Source: Pseudomonas sp. Root71
GTDB taxonomy: Bacteria; Pseudomonadota; Gammaproteobacteria; Pseudomonadales; Pseudomonadaceae
DNA: 51,687 nt
Reading direction: 5' to 3'
Assembly: GCF_001429045.1 (NCBI RefSeq)
Contig: NZ_LMHY01000008.1
Span: 1 to 51,687, forward strand
Positions 25,485 to 34,050 of this stretch are shown here, in pieces. The translations under genes and the position numbers were made by a program. Each line of letters starts with the position of its first letter. Position 1 is the first letter of the stretch. The notes beneath the pieces are model-generated. The model was not told the DNA's origin, did not search any database, and saw only the letters and a program-made list of their open reading frames with translations.

Positions 25485-25563
25485 GAGCTGGCGCAGGCTG
25501 CGATGTTTTGATCTTGTCTAAAAAAAGCAAAATCAAAACATCGCAGCTGGCGGCAGCTCCTAC
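25481..25563. repeat. REP pair (GTAGGAGC family)
   Basis: Arms GTAGGAGCTGGCGCAGGCTG and AGCTGGCGGCAGCTCCTAC around AAAAAAAGC. The core reads GATGTTTTGAT in place of the usual GATCTTTTGAT on both arms, a compensated change. Confidence 0.85.
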
Positions 25564-25601
25564 AATGTTCTGTTCATATCCCTTTCAAGGATCTCTGAAC
25601 C

Positions 25602-26039
25602 ATGACCCTGTTGTTGGCTCAGTCGCTGGTGACGATCTTCGCCGTGATCAGTCTGGTGCATGTGTATTGGGCGTTGGGTGGCGAGTGGGCGGCGGTGGCG
25701 GCGGTCCCGCAAGTACCGCTGGAGGGCACTGCGCAACTGAGGCCAGCGTTCAAGCCGCGAGGCTGGATCACCCTCGTGGTGGCCGGGTTGTTGCTGTTGA
25801 TTGCCGTGCTGGTGTGCTTGCGGGTGGGTTGGTGCCTGCCACCCTTGCATCACTGGTCGTTGCAGTGGGTGATCAGCGCGATCGCGATTTTGCTGTTTGC
25901 CCGGGCCATTGGCGATTCGGAACTGGTGGGTTTTTTCAAAGAGGTCAAAGGATCGAGGTTCGCCCGGCTCGACACCTGGGTTTACTCGCCATTGTGTGTG
26001 GTGCTGGGGGCGGGGTTGTTGGCGGTGGCCTGGATTTGA
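25602..26039 (+). CDS. DUF3995 family membrane protein
   Basis: A 145-residue protein with four hydrophobic helices (about 5-27, 52-76, 85-103, 124-143). The opening helix with SLVHVYWALGG and the later FARAIGD block match DUF3995. Function unknown. Confidence 0.82.
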   Translation: MTLLLAQSLVTIFAVISLVHVYWALGGEWAAVAAVPQVPLEGTAQLRPAFKPRGWITLVVAGLLLLIAVLVCLRVGWCLPPLHHWSLQWVISAIAILLFARAIGDSELVGFFKEVKGSRFARLDTWVYSPLCVVLGAGLLAVAWI

Positions 26040-26074
26040 GACAGACCGCTCTTGCTGTGTTGGCTGGTCTATAG

Positions 26075-26147
26075 CCTTCGCGAGCAAGCCCGCTCCCACA
26101 GGGATTGCGCTGAACCCTGTGGGAGCGGGCTTGCCCGCGAAGAGGCC
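26075..26147. repeat. REP pair (GTGGGAGC family)
   Basis: TCGCGAGCAAGCCCGCTCCC and GTGGGAGCGGGCTTGCCCGC separated by 20 bp, between convergent genes. Confidence 0.85.
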
Positions 26148-26172
26148 GGTCCAGTCAATACAAAATTTTGGT

Positions 26173-26535
26173 TTAACTACCGCTCTCACTCCGCCGGCTG
26201 CTCACTTCGGCCGGTACATCATCCCCGGCCATGCGTTTGCGAAACAGCGCCGCCCGGGCCAGCAGCAAGGTCGTCACCGGCACGGTAATCGCCAGCAGGA
26301 TCGGAATCAGCCAGGCGTGCAATACCGGCGCGGACTTGAGTGCCGAAAAATAGATGATCGAAGCCAGCGCCACGCACCAGGTCCCGAGCGTCGAGGCCAG
26401 GGCGGGTGGGTGCATGCGCTGGAAGTAGTCTTTCATGCGCAGCAGGCCCGTGGCGCCGATCAAAGTAAACAGGCTGCCGAGTACCAGCAGGATCGCCACC
26501 GGGATCTCCACCCACAACGACAATGGCATATTCAT
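26173..26535 (-). CDS. mrpG: Mrp-type cation/proton antiporter subunit G
   Basis: A 120-residue protein with three helices and the subunit G signature: VLGSLFTLIGATGLLRMKDYFQRMHPPALASTLG. It is a small accessory subunit of the multi-subunit Mrp/Pha/Sha antiporter. It overlaps the F gene by 4 bp, and is the last gene of a six-gene operon. Confidence 0.93.
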   Translation of the reverse strand: MNMPLSLWVEIPVAILLVLGSLFTLIGATGLLRMKDYFQRMHPPALASTLGTWCVALASIIYFSALKSAPVLHAWLIPILLAITVPVTTLLLARAALFRKRMAGDDVPAEVSSRRSESGS

Positions 26536-26810
26536 TCGATCACCTCGCCACGCAGCAGGAATTTCGCCAGGGCGAACGAGCCGACGAAACCGAACAGGGC
26601 GATCAGCAACGCCGCCTCGAAGTAGGTGTCACTGGCATAGCGAATGCCCAGCGCGAGCATCATCAGCATCGCGACGATGTACAGGTAGTCCAGCGCCAGG
26701 ACCCGATCCTGGGCCGACGGCCCCTTGAACAGGCGGATCAGGGTCAGGATCATCGCCAGGGAAAAGAAGAACAGGCTCAACAGGATCGCGTTCGACAGCA
26801 AGGGGCTCAT
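26532..26810 (-). CDS. mrpF: Mrp-type antiporter subunit F
   Basis: A 92-residue protein with three helices and the family motif RLFKGPSAQDRVLALD. Overlaps the E gene upstream and the G gene downstream by 4 bp each. Confidence 0.93.
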   Translation of the reverse strand: MSPLLSNAILLSLFFFSLAMILTLIRLFKGPSAQDRVLALDYLYIVAMLMMLALGIRYASDTYFEAALLIALFGFVGSFALAKFLLRGEVIE

Positions 26811-27295
26811 TCGAAGATCTCCATCAACGGACGTTCGTAGGTCGTCTTGAAGTGCTGGATGAACAGCACCTCGTCGTCCAGGTCGAAGACGTGCAACAGC
26901 AGAATGCTGCGGTCCAGCGCCAGTTCCGACCAGACCGTACCGGGTACCACCGTAGTGATCATCGACAGCGCGGCCAGGCCGTTGGCGTCACGCAAGTCCA
27001 GCGGCACCTTGATGAATTGCGAGCGGGGCGGGCGGCGACTGGCATTGAGCACGCTCCAGGCCACGGCGAGGTTGGACACCAGCACATCGCGCCCGACCAG
27101 CAGGATCAACCGCAGGATTACCATGGGACGACGGATGCGCACCGGCAGCGGACGCAGCCTGCGCATCATCAGTGGCGCACAGAAGCCCAGCGCGGCACCC
27201 AGCAGCAGGTTGCCGGGGCTGATCGACAGGTTCAGCAACAGCCACAGCAGCCACAGGGCCAGCGACAGCAAGGGTGCCGGAAACAGGCGCTTCAT
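26807..27295 (-). CDS. mrpE: Mrp-type antiporter subunit E
   Basis: A 162-residue protein: two N-terminal helices (LLSLALWLLWLLLNLSISPGNLLLG), then a cytoplasmic domain with DVLVSNLAVAWSVL and the conserved SMITTVVPGTVWSEL. ATG 27295 overlaps the D stop by 4 bp. Confidence 0.93.
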   Translation of the reverse strand: MKRLFPAPLLSLALWLLWLLLNLSISPGNLLLGAALGFCAPLMMRRLRPLPVRIRRPMVILRLILLVGRDVLVSNLAVAWSVLNASRRPPRSQFIKVPLDLRDANGLAALSMITTVVPGTVWSELALDRSILLLHVFDLDDEVLFIQHFKTTYERPLMEIFE

Positions 27296-28974
27296 GGCTG
27301 TACCTCCTGCGGGGCCACGGCCGACGGGCTCGGTACAACGCGTGTGTCGAGCACCGCCATCACGTATTGCTGCGGGTTGTACAAGGCATCGGCGGCGGCC
27401 TGGGTGTAACGCAGCAGCGGATCGGCCTTGAAGGTCAGTGCAATGCTCAAGCCCAGCAGGGCGAAGATCGGCACGCATTCCAGGCGTCGCAGCAGGGGCG
27501 ATGGTCGTTCCGCTGGCGTCCAGAAACGCTGGATGCCCAGGCGCGAGAATGCGATCAGCGACGCCAGCCCCGACACAATCAACAACACCAACAGGCCCCA
27601 GGCGCCCTTGGAAACCGGTACGTCGCCGCTGTTACCCAGGCCCAGGGGATTGAGCAGGGCGCCGATCAACCCGAGTTTGCCGATAAAGCCCGAGAGCGGC
27701 GGCATGCCGATGATCAGCAAGGCGCAGGCGATGAAGCTCAGGCCGAGAAACGCCATGGTCCAGGGAATCACCTGGCCGACCACGGCTTTCTGGTCGTCGT
27801 CGAGGTTGGTGCCTTTGGGCGGGTGCAGGGATTCCAGGGGACGGGGCAGCAGTTCGGCTTCATCTTCGAGCAGGATTTCGTTGGCCGAGCGTGAGCGCTC
27901 GATCAGTTCGGCCAGCAGGAACAGGGCGCTCAACGCCAGGGTGGAACTGAACAGGTAGAACAGCGCCGCGCCAACCAGGTTCGGCTGGGCGAAACCGATG
28001 GTCGACAACAGAATGCCCGCCGACACCAGGATGCTCAGGCTGGCCATGCGCTCCAGTCGCTGCGCGGCGAGGATCGCAATGGCGGCGCAGACGATGGTCG
28101 CCATGCCGCCGTAGATCAGCCAGTCGCCGCCAAAGAACGCCGAGGCCCCGGCCTGGGTGGAAAACAGCAGCGTCCACAGGCGCAGCAAGGTGTACACGCC
28201 GACCTTGGTCATGATCGCGAACATCGCCGCCACCGGCGCGCTGGCCGAGGAATAGGCCGGCACCAGCCAGAAGTTCAGCGGCCACATGCCGGCCTTGGCC
28301 AGGAACGCGATGGCCAGGATCCCCGCGCCCGCGTGAAGCAAGCCGCGATCAGCTTCGGACACCAGCGGGATTTTTACCGCCAGGTCAGCCATGTTCAGGG
28401 TGCCGGTGACCCCATAGATCAGCGCCGCGCCAATCAGGAACAGCGACGAGGCCAGCAGGTTGATCGAGATGTAATGTAACCCCGACGACACCCGCGCCCG
28501 GCCCGAACCGTGGAGCATCAACCCATAGGACGCGGCCAGCAGCACCTCGAAGAACACGAACAGGTTGAACAGGTCAGCAGTGAGGAACGCGCCGTAAAGG
28601 CCCATCAACTGGATCTGGAACAGCGCGTGAAAACTCGAACCTGCGCTGTCCCAGCGTGCCATGGCGAACAGCAGGGCACTGACACCGATGATGCCGGTCA
28701 GCACCAGCATCAGCGCCGACAGGCGATCGACCACCAGCACCAGGCCGAACGGCACTTGCCAGTTGCTCGGCAGGTACACACCGATGGAGCCGGGCACGCC
28801 GGTGGTCTGCGTCCATTGCAGCAACGCCACGGCAATGCCCAGGCCGAGCAGGCTGGAGAACAGATTGATCTTCGCCTTGAGCGGCCGGTGCTTCTCGCCG
28901 AGCATCAGCATGATCGCGGCGGTCAGCAGTGGCAGCAGGATGGGCGCGACGATCAGGTGAGTCATCGCCATCAT
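27292..28974 (-). CDS. mrpD: Mrp-type antiporter subunit D (NuoN/M-like)
   Basis: A 560-residue polytopic protein of the complex I NuoL/M/N superfamily with about 14 helices. It carries LMGLYGAFLTADLFNLFVFFEVL and the Lys in AFLAKAGMWPLNFWLVPAYSSASAPVAA, the proton-path block of these subunits. The start is not settled: ATG 28974 overlaps the C stop (ATGA), while ATG 28965 has a better-spaced AGGGA. An acidic insert (LLEDEAELLPRPLESL, then LDDDQKAVVGQ) lies near residue 420. Confidence 0.92.
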   Translation of the reverse strand: MMAMTHLIVAPILLPLLTAAIMLMLGEKHRPLKAKINLFSSLLGLGIAVALLQWTQTTGVPGSIGVYLPSNWQVPFGLVLVVDRLSALMLVLTGIIGVSALLFAMARWDSAGSSFHALFQIQLMGLYGAFLTADLFNLFVFFEVLLAASYGLMLHGSGRARVSSGLHYISINLLASSLFLIGAALIYGVTGTLNMADLAVKIPLVSEADRGLLHAGAGILAIAFLAKAGMWPLNFWLVPAYSSASAPVAAMFAIMTKVGVYTLLRLWTLLFSTQAGASAFFGGDWLIYGGMATIVCAAIAILAAQRLERMASLSILVSAGILLSTIGFAQPNLVGAALFYLFSSTLALSALFLLAELIERSRSANEILLEDEAELLPRPLESLHPPKGTNLDDDQKAVVGQVIPWTMAFLGLSFIACALLIIGMPPLSGFIGKLGLIGALLNPLGLGNSGDVPVSKGAWGLLVLLIVSGLASLIAFSRLGIQRFWTPAERPSPLLRRLECVPIFALLGLSIALTFKADPLLRYTQAAADALYNPQQYVMAVLDTRVVPSPSAVAPQEVQP

Positions 28975-29315
28975 TCCCTGGGCTCCCGGCCATCCACATG
29001 GTCGGTGCCGGTCAGGCCCCGGGAGGCCAGCAGCACCACCAGGAACAGCGCGGTCATGGCGAAGCTGATGACGATCGCCGTCAGCACCAGCGCCTGCGGC
29101 AACGGGTCGGTGTAGTGCAACAGGTCCTGCGGCACGCCGTCCTTGATGATCGGCTCCTTGCCGATGAACAGGCTGCCCATGCTGAAGATGAACAGATTGA
29201 CGCCGTAGGACAGCAGGCACAGGCCCATGACCACCTGGAACGTCCGTGGGCGCAGGATCAGCCAGACGCCGGACGCGGCCAGTACGCCGATGGCGATTGC
29301 GATGACTTCTTCCAT
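28971..29315 (-). CDS. mrpC: Mrp-type antiporter subunit C (NuoK-like)
   Basis: A 114-residue protein with three helices; LRPRTFQVVMGLCLLSYGVNLFIFSMG and DPLPQALVLTAIVISFAMTA are the NuoK-like signatures. Its ATG overlaps the stop of the A gene. Confidence 0.93.
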   Translation of the reverse strand: MEEVIAIAIGVLAASGVWLILRPRTFQVVMGLCLLSYGVNLFIFSMGSLFIGKEPIIKDGVPQDLLHYTDPLPQALVLTAIVISFAMTALFLVVLLASRGLTGTDHVDGREPRE

Positions 29316-32233
29316 CAGACGGCTCCTTTGGCGGCAACGGATCTGGGCTGGGCGGCGGTTTTGTGGCCGCGCACCGATTGGTGGGCGAGGGCGGTGAGGA
29401 TCAACAGGGTCGAGCCGACCACCACGCCGTACACACCGATGTCGAAGAACAGCGCGCTGGCCAGGTGAATGTCACCCAGCAGCGGCAATGAGAAATGCCA
29501 GGTATGAGTGGTCAGGAACGGATAGCCGACGACCATCGCGCCCAGGCCCGTGGCCGTGGCAATCATCAGTCCGGTGCCCATCCAGCGCAGTGGCCGCAGG
29601 CTCATTTGCGCCTCGACCCACTGCGTGCCGGCGACCATGTATTGCAGGATGAACGCCACCGACATCACCAGCCCGGCGACAAAGCCGCCGCCCGGTTGAT
29701 TGTGCCCACGCATGAACAGGTAGAACGACACCACCAGCGCCACCGGCAACAGCAGGCGCACCAGCACCGCCGGCACCATCATGAAGCCGAGCGCGGTGTC
29801 GCTGGCGTGACGCGGGTTGACCAGGTCGGTGACCACATCCGGCGCGAGCAAGCGCTGCTGGGCCGGCAGTTGCAGGCTTTCTTTCGGCGGGCGGAAACGG
29901 CGTAGCAGTGCATACACGGTCAGGGCCACGGCCACCAGTACGGTGATTTCACCGAGGGTGTCGAAACCACGGAAGTCCACCAGCATCACGTTGACCACGT
30001 TGCTGCCGCCGCCTTCAGGCAAGGCGCGACTGAGGTAGAAAGAGGAAATGTCGTTGGGGGTCTGGCGGGTCAGCATGGCGTAGGCCAGCAATGCCATGCC
30101 GATACCGACCGAGGTCGACAGCAGCAAGTCGCGGATACGCCGTACCCGCGCCCGACGCAGGCTGCCCGGCAACGGCGAGACCTCCTCGATCCGTCGTGGC
30201 AGCCAGCGCAGGCCCAGCAGGATCAGCACCGTGGTCACCACTTCGACCGCCAGTTGGGTCAGGGCCAGGTCCGGCGCGGAAAACCAGACGAAGGTGACGC
30301 AAGTCATCAGGCCGCAGACGCTGACCATGGTCAGGGCCGCGAGACGGTGATACTTGGCCTGATAAGCCGCACCAAGGGCGCAGGCGATGGCCAGCAACCA
30401 CAAGGTAACGAACACGATCGACCCGGGGATTTTCGGCCGGTCACCCCAGTGAAGGCTGCTGTGGAGCATGGGAATCAACCCGGCCAGCACGGCGGCGAGC
30501 ACCACCAGGAACAACTGCATTTGCAGGCGCCGGGTGCCAATTCGCGGTTCCAGGCGACGGGCCAGGCGCATGATGGCGACCAGCGCGTATTCGAACAGGT
30601 GCTTGCCGTCCAGGCGACCGATGACGGGCGGCCGACCGAAGCGCCCGCGCTTGAATTGATTGCGCAGCAGCAGGTAAAGCACGGAGCCGCAGGACAAGGC
30701 GATCAGGCTCATGATCATCGGCGCGTTCAGGCCGTGCCAGATGGCCAGGCTGTACTCGGGCAGCGTGCCGCCAACCACCGGTTGCGCCGCCGCCGCGAGC
30801 AGCGGGCCGACTATCTGGGCCGGGAAGATCCCCACCAGCAGGCAAGTGAATACCAGCAACTCGACCGGTGCGCGCATCCAGCGCGGTGGCTCGTGAGGCG
30901 TGTGGGGCAGGTCGGTCGCGGGCGGACCGAAGAACACATCCACGGTGAAACGCAGGGAGTAGGCCACGCTGAAGGTGCCGGCAATGGTTGCCACGATCGG
31001 CAGGCTCAGTTCGACCCAGCGCGTGGCATTGATGAACACGGTTTCGGCGAAGAACATCTCTTTGGAAAGGAAGCCGTTGAGCAACGGTACACCGGCCATC
31101 GAGGCGCTGGCGACCATGGCCAGGGTGGCGGTAAACGGCATCAGCTTGTACAGGCCGCTGAGTTTGCGGATATCGCGGGTGCCGCTTTCGTGGTCGATGA
31201 TGCCGGCAGCCATGAACAGCGAGGCCTTGAACGTCGCATGGTTGAGGATGTGGAACACCGCGGCGACGGCGGCCAGCGGGCTGTTCAAGCCCAGCAACAG
31301 GGTGATCAGGCCCAGATGGCTGATGGTCGAGTAGGCCAGCAGTCCCTTGAGGTCGTTCTGGAACATCGCGCAGTACGCCCCGAGCAACAGGGTGCAGGCA
31401 CCGGCGCCGCTGACGATGTAGAACCATTCTTCACTGCCCGATAGCGAAGGCCATAGCCGTGCAAGCAGAAAGACCCCGGCCTTGACCATGGTCGCCGAGT
31501 GCAAATACGCCGACACGGGCGTCGGCGCGGCCATGGCGTGGGGCAGCCAGAAGTGAAAGGGAAATTGCGCACTTTTGGTCAGGGCGCCGATCAGGATCAG
31601 GGGCAACAGGATCGGGTAGAGGGCATGGGCGCGAATAAGGTCGCCGGCGGCCAGGACCTTGTCCAGGTCATAGCTGCCGACCACATGGCCAAGCAGCATG
31701 ACCCCCGCCAGCAGGCACAAACCGCCCGCACCGGTCACCATCAACGCCATGTAGGCGCCGCGCCGGGCATCGGCGCGATGGTGCCAGTAGCCGATCAACA
31801 GGAACGAGAAGAGGCTGGTCAGCTCCCAGAAAAACACGATCTGGATCAGGTTGCCGGAAATCACCAGGCCAAGCATGGCGCCCATGAAGGCCAGGAAAAA
31901 CGCGAAGAATCGCGGCACCGGATCGTTCGGCGACATGTAGTAGCGGGCGTACAGCGAAACCAGGGTGCCGATGCCCAGCACCAGCATGGAGAACAGCCAG
32001 GCGAAACCGTCCATGCGCAGGACGAAGTCCAGGCCCAGGCTGGGCAGCCATGAAAACTCTTCGCGAATGACGCCGCCATCGGCGATCTGCGGGTACAGGA
32101 AGGCGACCTGAACGGTGCCGATCAGGGCGATCAGGCCAGCCAGCAGGGATTCGGCGTTACGGGCATTGTGCGGCAGCACGGCCGCCAAACAGCTGCCTAT
32201 GAAAGGCAGAAGCAGTAGAACTATCAGGGACAT
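29315..32233 (-). CDS. mrpA: Mrp-type antiporter subunit A fused to subunit B
   Basis: A 972-residue polytopic protein. The first 750 residues are NuoL-like (FFWELTSLFSFLLIGYW, TKSAQFPFHFWLPHAMAAPTPVSAYLHSATMVKAG). The C-terminal 200 residues match the separate B subunit of other bacteria (MMVPAVLVRLLLPVALVVSFYLFMRGHNQPGGGFVAG), so this is the fused A/B form seen in proteobacterial Pha/Sha systems. The complex exchanges Na+ or K+ for protons and supports growth in salt and alkali. ATG 32233 is the operon's first gene. Confidence 0.95.
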   Translation of the reverse strand: MSLIVLLLLPFIGSCLAAVLPHNARNAESLLAGLIALIGTVQVAFLYPQIADGGVIREEFSWLPSLGLDFVLRMDGFAWLFSMLVLGIGTLVSLYARYYMSPNDPVPRFFAFFLAFMGAMLGLVISGNLIQIVFFWELTSLFSFLLIGYWHHRADARRGAYMALMVTGAGGLCLLAGVMLLGHVVGSYDLDKVLAAGDLIRAHALYPILLPLILIGALTKSAQFPFHFWLPHAMAAPTPVSAYLHSATMVKAGVFLLARLWPSLSGSEEWFYIVSGAGACTLLLGAYCAMFQNDLKGLLAYSTISHLGLITLLLGLNSPLAAVAAVFHILNHATFKASLFMAAGIIDHESGTRDIRKLSGLYKLMPFTATLAMVASASMAGVPLLNGFLSKEMFFAETVFINATRWVELSLPIVATIAGTFSVAYSLRFTVDVFFGPPATDLPHTPHEPPRWMRAPVELLVFTCLLVGIFPAQIVGPLLAAAAQPVVGGTLPEYSLAIWHGLNAPMIMSLIALSCGSVLYLLLRNQFKRGRFGRPPVIGRLDGKHLFEYALVAIMRLARRLEPRIGTRRLQMQLFLVVLAAVLAGLIPMLHSSLHWGDRPKIPGSIVFVTLWLLAIACALGAAYQAKYHRLAALTMVSVCGLMTCVTFVWFSAPDLALTQLAVEVVTTVLILLGLRWLPRRIEEVSPLPGSLRRARVRRIRDLLLSTSVGIGMALLAYAMLTRQTPNDISSFYLSRALPEGGGSNVVNVMLVDFRGFDTLGEITVLVAVALTVYALLRRFRPPKESLQLPAQQRLLAPDVVTDLVNPRHASDTALGFMMVPAVLVRLLLPVALVVSFYLFMRGHNQPGGGFVAGLVMSVAFILQYMVAGTQWVEAQMSLRPLRWMGTGLMIATATGLGAMVVGYPFLTTHTWHFSLPLLGDIHLASALFFDIGVYGVVVGSTLLILTALAHQSVRGHKTAAQPRSVAAKGAV

Positions 32234-32365
32234 AGGCTTCTAATCTGCGGAAGTTTGTGAAGCATCATACGTGCCAGCTCCCGGATCACCAAACGCCAAG
32301 CTGTCGCAGAATCCTACACGGTAGACGGAAATGCCCTGTTTAACATTGTTTCATTGGGAGGCAAA

Positions 32366-32446
32366 AAAGATCGCAGCCTGCGGCAGCTCCTACAAAGTAC
32401 GCATTTCAATGTAGGAGCTGCCGCAGGCTGCGATCTTTTGATCTTT
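32366..32446. repeat. REP pair (GTAGGAGC family)
   Basis: GATCGCAGCCTGCGGCAGCT and AGCTGCCGCAGGCTGCGATC in inverted order around AAAGTACGCATTTCAAT. It sits between the Mrp operon start and the end of the DMT gene. Confidence 0.85.
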
Positions 32447-32452
32447 AATGCT

Positions 32453-33388
32453 TCAGTTGCCGCTTTCGCTTTCCAGCAGTTCGTCAACCGCCGTAGCCTT
32501 ACCCTTGGTCCTCAACTCACTGACTATCACCGCCGCTACAATCAACCCGGCCCCGACCAGGGCAATGGCCGGCAAGCGTTCCCCGGCAATGCGCCCGACA
32601 ATCCCGGCCCACACCGGCTCGCCGGCATAGATCAGCGTGGCGCGGGTCGGTGACACACTTTTCTGTGCCCAGTTCATCGCCACCTGAATCGCCGCGCTCG
32701 CCGCCCCCAGGCCCAGCGCGCTGCACAACAGCAACCAGGAGAAGTCCGGTATCGCTTCGTTGGTCGGCACCACCATCAGGAACGACAGCACCGAAGTGAC
32801 CGCCAGTTGCACCACCGTCACCCGGCGCACATCGACCTGGCCGGCATAGGTGCTGATCAGGATGATCTCGGCCGCAATGGCCACGGCACTGATCAAAGTG
32901 GCGATTTCACCGGGGCTGAAGTTGAAAGACGCACCGGACGGCCCGGACAACAGCATCAACCCGGTAAAGGCCAGCATGATGCCGATGCTTGGCATCAACC
33001 CCGGACGCCGTCCCAGCACCAGCCATTGCAGCAACGGCACAAACGGGACGTACAGCGCGGTAATGAATGCCGATTGGCTGCTGGGAATGCTCTGCAACCC
33101 GACCGTCTGCAAGCCGTAGCCGAGCATGATGGCCACGCCGATAAACGCCCCGGCCTTGAGTTCGAGCAGGGTCAGCTCGCGCAGGTGACGCCAGGAAAAC
33201 AGGGCGACGATGCTTGCGGCGGCGGCAAAGCGCAGGCCGACGAAAAACATCGGGCCGCTGACGGTCATCGCATGCTGCACCAGCAGGAAGGTACCGCCCC
33301 AGACCATGGTGATCAGCACCAGCACGCATTCGGCCTTGCTGAACCTTGTAAAACGGGAGGAAGCCATTGGGGAGTTCACCGACGTCAT
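32453..33388 (-). CDS. DMT-family (EamA) transporter
   Basis: A 311-residue protein with ten hydrophobic helices in two EamA repeats (MVWGGTFLLVQHAM in the first; IQVAMNWAQKSVSPTRATLIYAGEPVWAGIVG in the second). Such transporters export amino acids or small metabolites. It is divergent from an XRE-cupin regulator 72 bp away, which probably controls it. ATG 33388 is likely; 33367 is possible. Confidence 0.88.
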   Translation of the reverse strand: MTSVNSPMASSRFTRFSKAECVLVLITMVWGGTFLLVQHAMTVSGPMFFVGLRFAAAASIVALFSWRHLRELTLLELKAGAFIGVAIMLGYGLQTVGLQSIPSSQSAFITALYVPFVPLLQWLVLGRRPGLMPSIGIMLAFTGLMLLSGPSGASFNFSPGEIATLISAVAIAAEIILISTYAGQVDVRRVTVVQLAVTSVLSFLMVVPTNEAIPDFSWLLLCSALGLGAASAAIQVAMNWAQKSVSPTRATLIYAGEPVWAGIVGRIAGERLPAIALVGAGLIVAAVIVSELRTKGKATAVDELLESESGN

Positions 33389-33435
33389 GACCTTGCACGC
33401 TACTGGAGGGGGACGCACAATGCGTCGTATGTTGC

Positions 33436-33476
33436 GCAGTATACTGCCCAACCCCACTCAGTGAGCAATATAGTGC
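33436..33476. promoter_or_regulatory. Two GCAGTATACTGC-type operator boxes
   Basis: GCAGTATACTGC (33436-33447) is a perfect 12-bp palindrome; GCAATATAGTGC (33465-33476) matches it in 10 of 12 positions, 29 bp further on. They occupy the short divergent promoter between the DMT and regulator genes and overlap the regulator's start. Confidence 0.6.
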
Positions 33477-34036
33477 ACAAAGATTCTACCCAACGGGCAT
33501 CGGTCCTCCAGCACGTCAGTCAAAACGTCCGTCGTTTGCGTCATGCCGCCGAACTGAGCCAGACGGCGCTGGCCGAAAAGTCCGGTGTCAGCCGTCGCAT
33601 GCTGGTGGCGATCGAGGCGGGGGAAAAGAACGTCAGCCTGACCACCCTCGACCGGGTGGCCGAAGCCCTCGACGTCGCCTTCAGTGATCTGATCCAGGCC
33701 CCCGACGCCCGGGATCCCAGCCGTATCAACGAACTGGCCTGGACCGGCACGATCCCCGGCAGCAGGGCGGTGTTACTCTCCAAGGCCCAGGCCAGCCGCG
33801 AAGTCGAGCAGTGGGAGTGGTGCCTGCAGCCGGGCGAGGTGTATCCGTCGGAACCGGACGCCGATGGCTGGAGCGAGCAGATTTATGTCTTCGAAGGTTG
33901 CCTGACCGTTATGCTCGGCGACCAGGCGCAGAATATCGCGGCGGGTGAATTCTTCATGTTCGCCAGCAACCAGCCGCACTGTTATCGCAACGACGGGGCG
34001 GTGGCGGCGAAGTTTGTGCGTAATGTGGTGATCTGA
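33461..34036 (+). CDS. XRE-family regulator with C-terminal cupin
   Basis: A 191-residue protein: helix-turn-helix at about 15-70 (VRRLRHAAELSQTALAEKSGVSRRMLVAIEAGEKNVSLTTL) and a cupin barrel from about 110 on (QIYVFEGCLTVMLGDQAQNIAAGEFFMFASNQPHCYRN). This layout is common for regulators of amino-acid or amine metabolism. GTG 33461 is the likely start; GTG 33473 is possible. It diverges from the DMT exporter and is followed 14 bp later by an FAD protein, which may be in its operon. Confidence 0.85.
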   Translation: MSNIVHKDSTQRASVLQHVSQNVRRLRHAAELSQTALAEKSGVSRRMLVAIEAGEKNVSLTTLDRVAEALDVAFSDLIQAPDARDPSRINELAWTGTIPGSRAVLLSKAQASREVEQWEWCLQPGEVYPSEPDADGWSEQIYVFEGCLTVMLGDQAQNIAAGEFFMFASNQPHCYRNDGAVAAKFVRNVVI

Positions 34037-34050
34037 ACAGGGAGTGCACG

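Noticed and set aside
27292..29337. A 681-codon frame extending antiporter subunit D upstream
   Set aside because: The extra N-terminal part overlaps the whole subunit C gene and lacks membrane-protein character.
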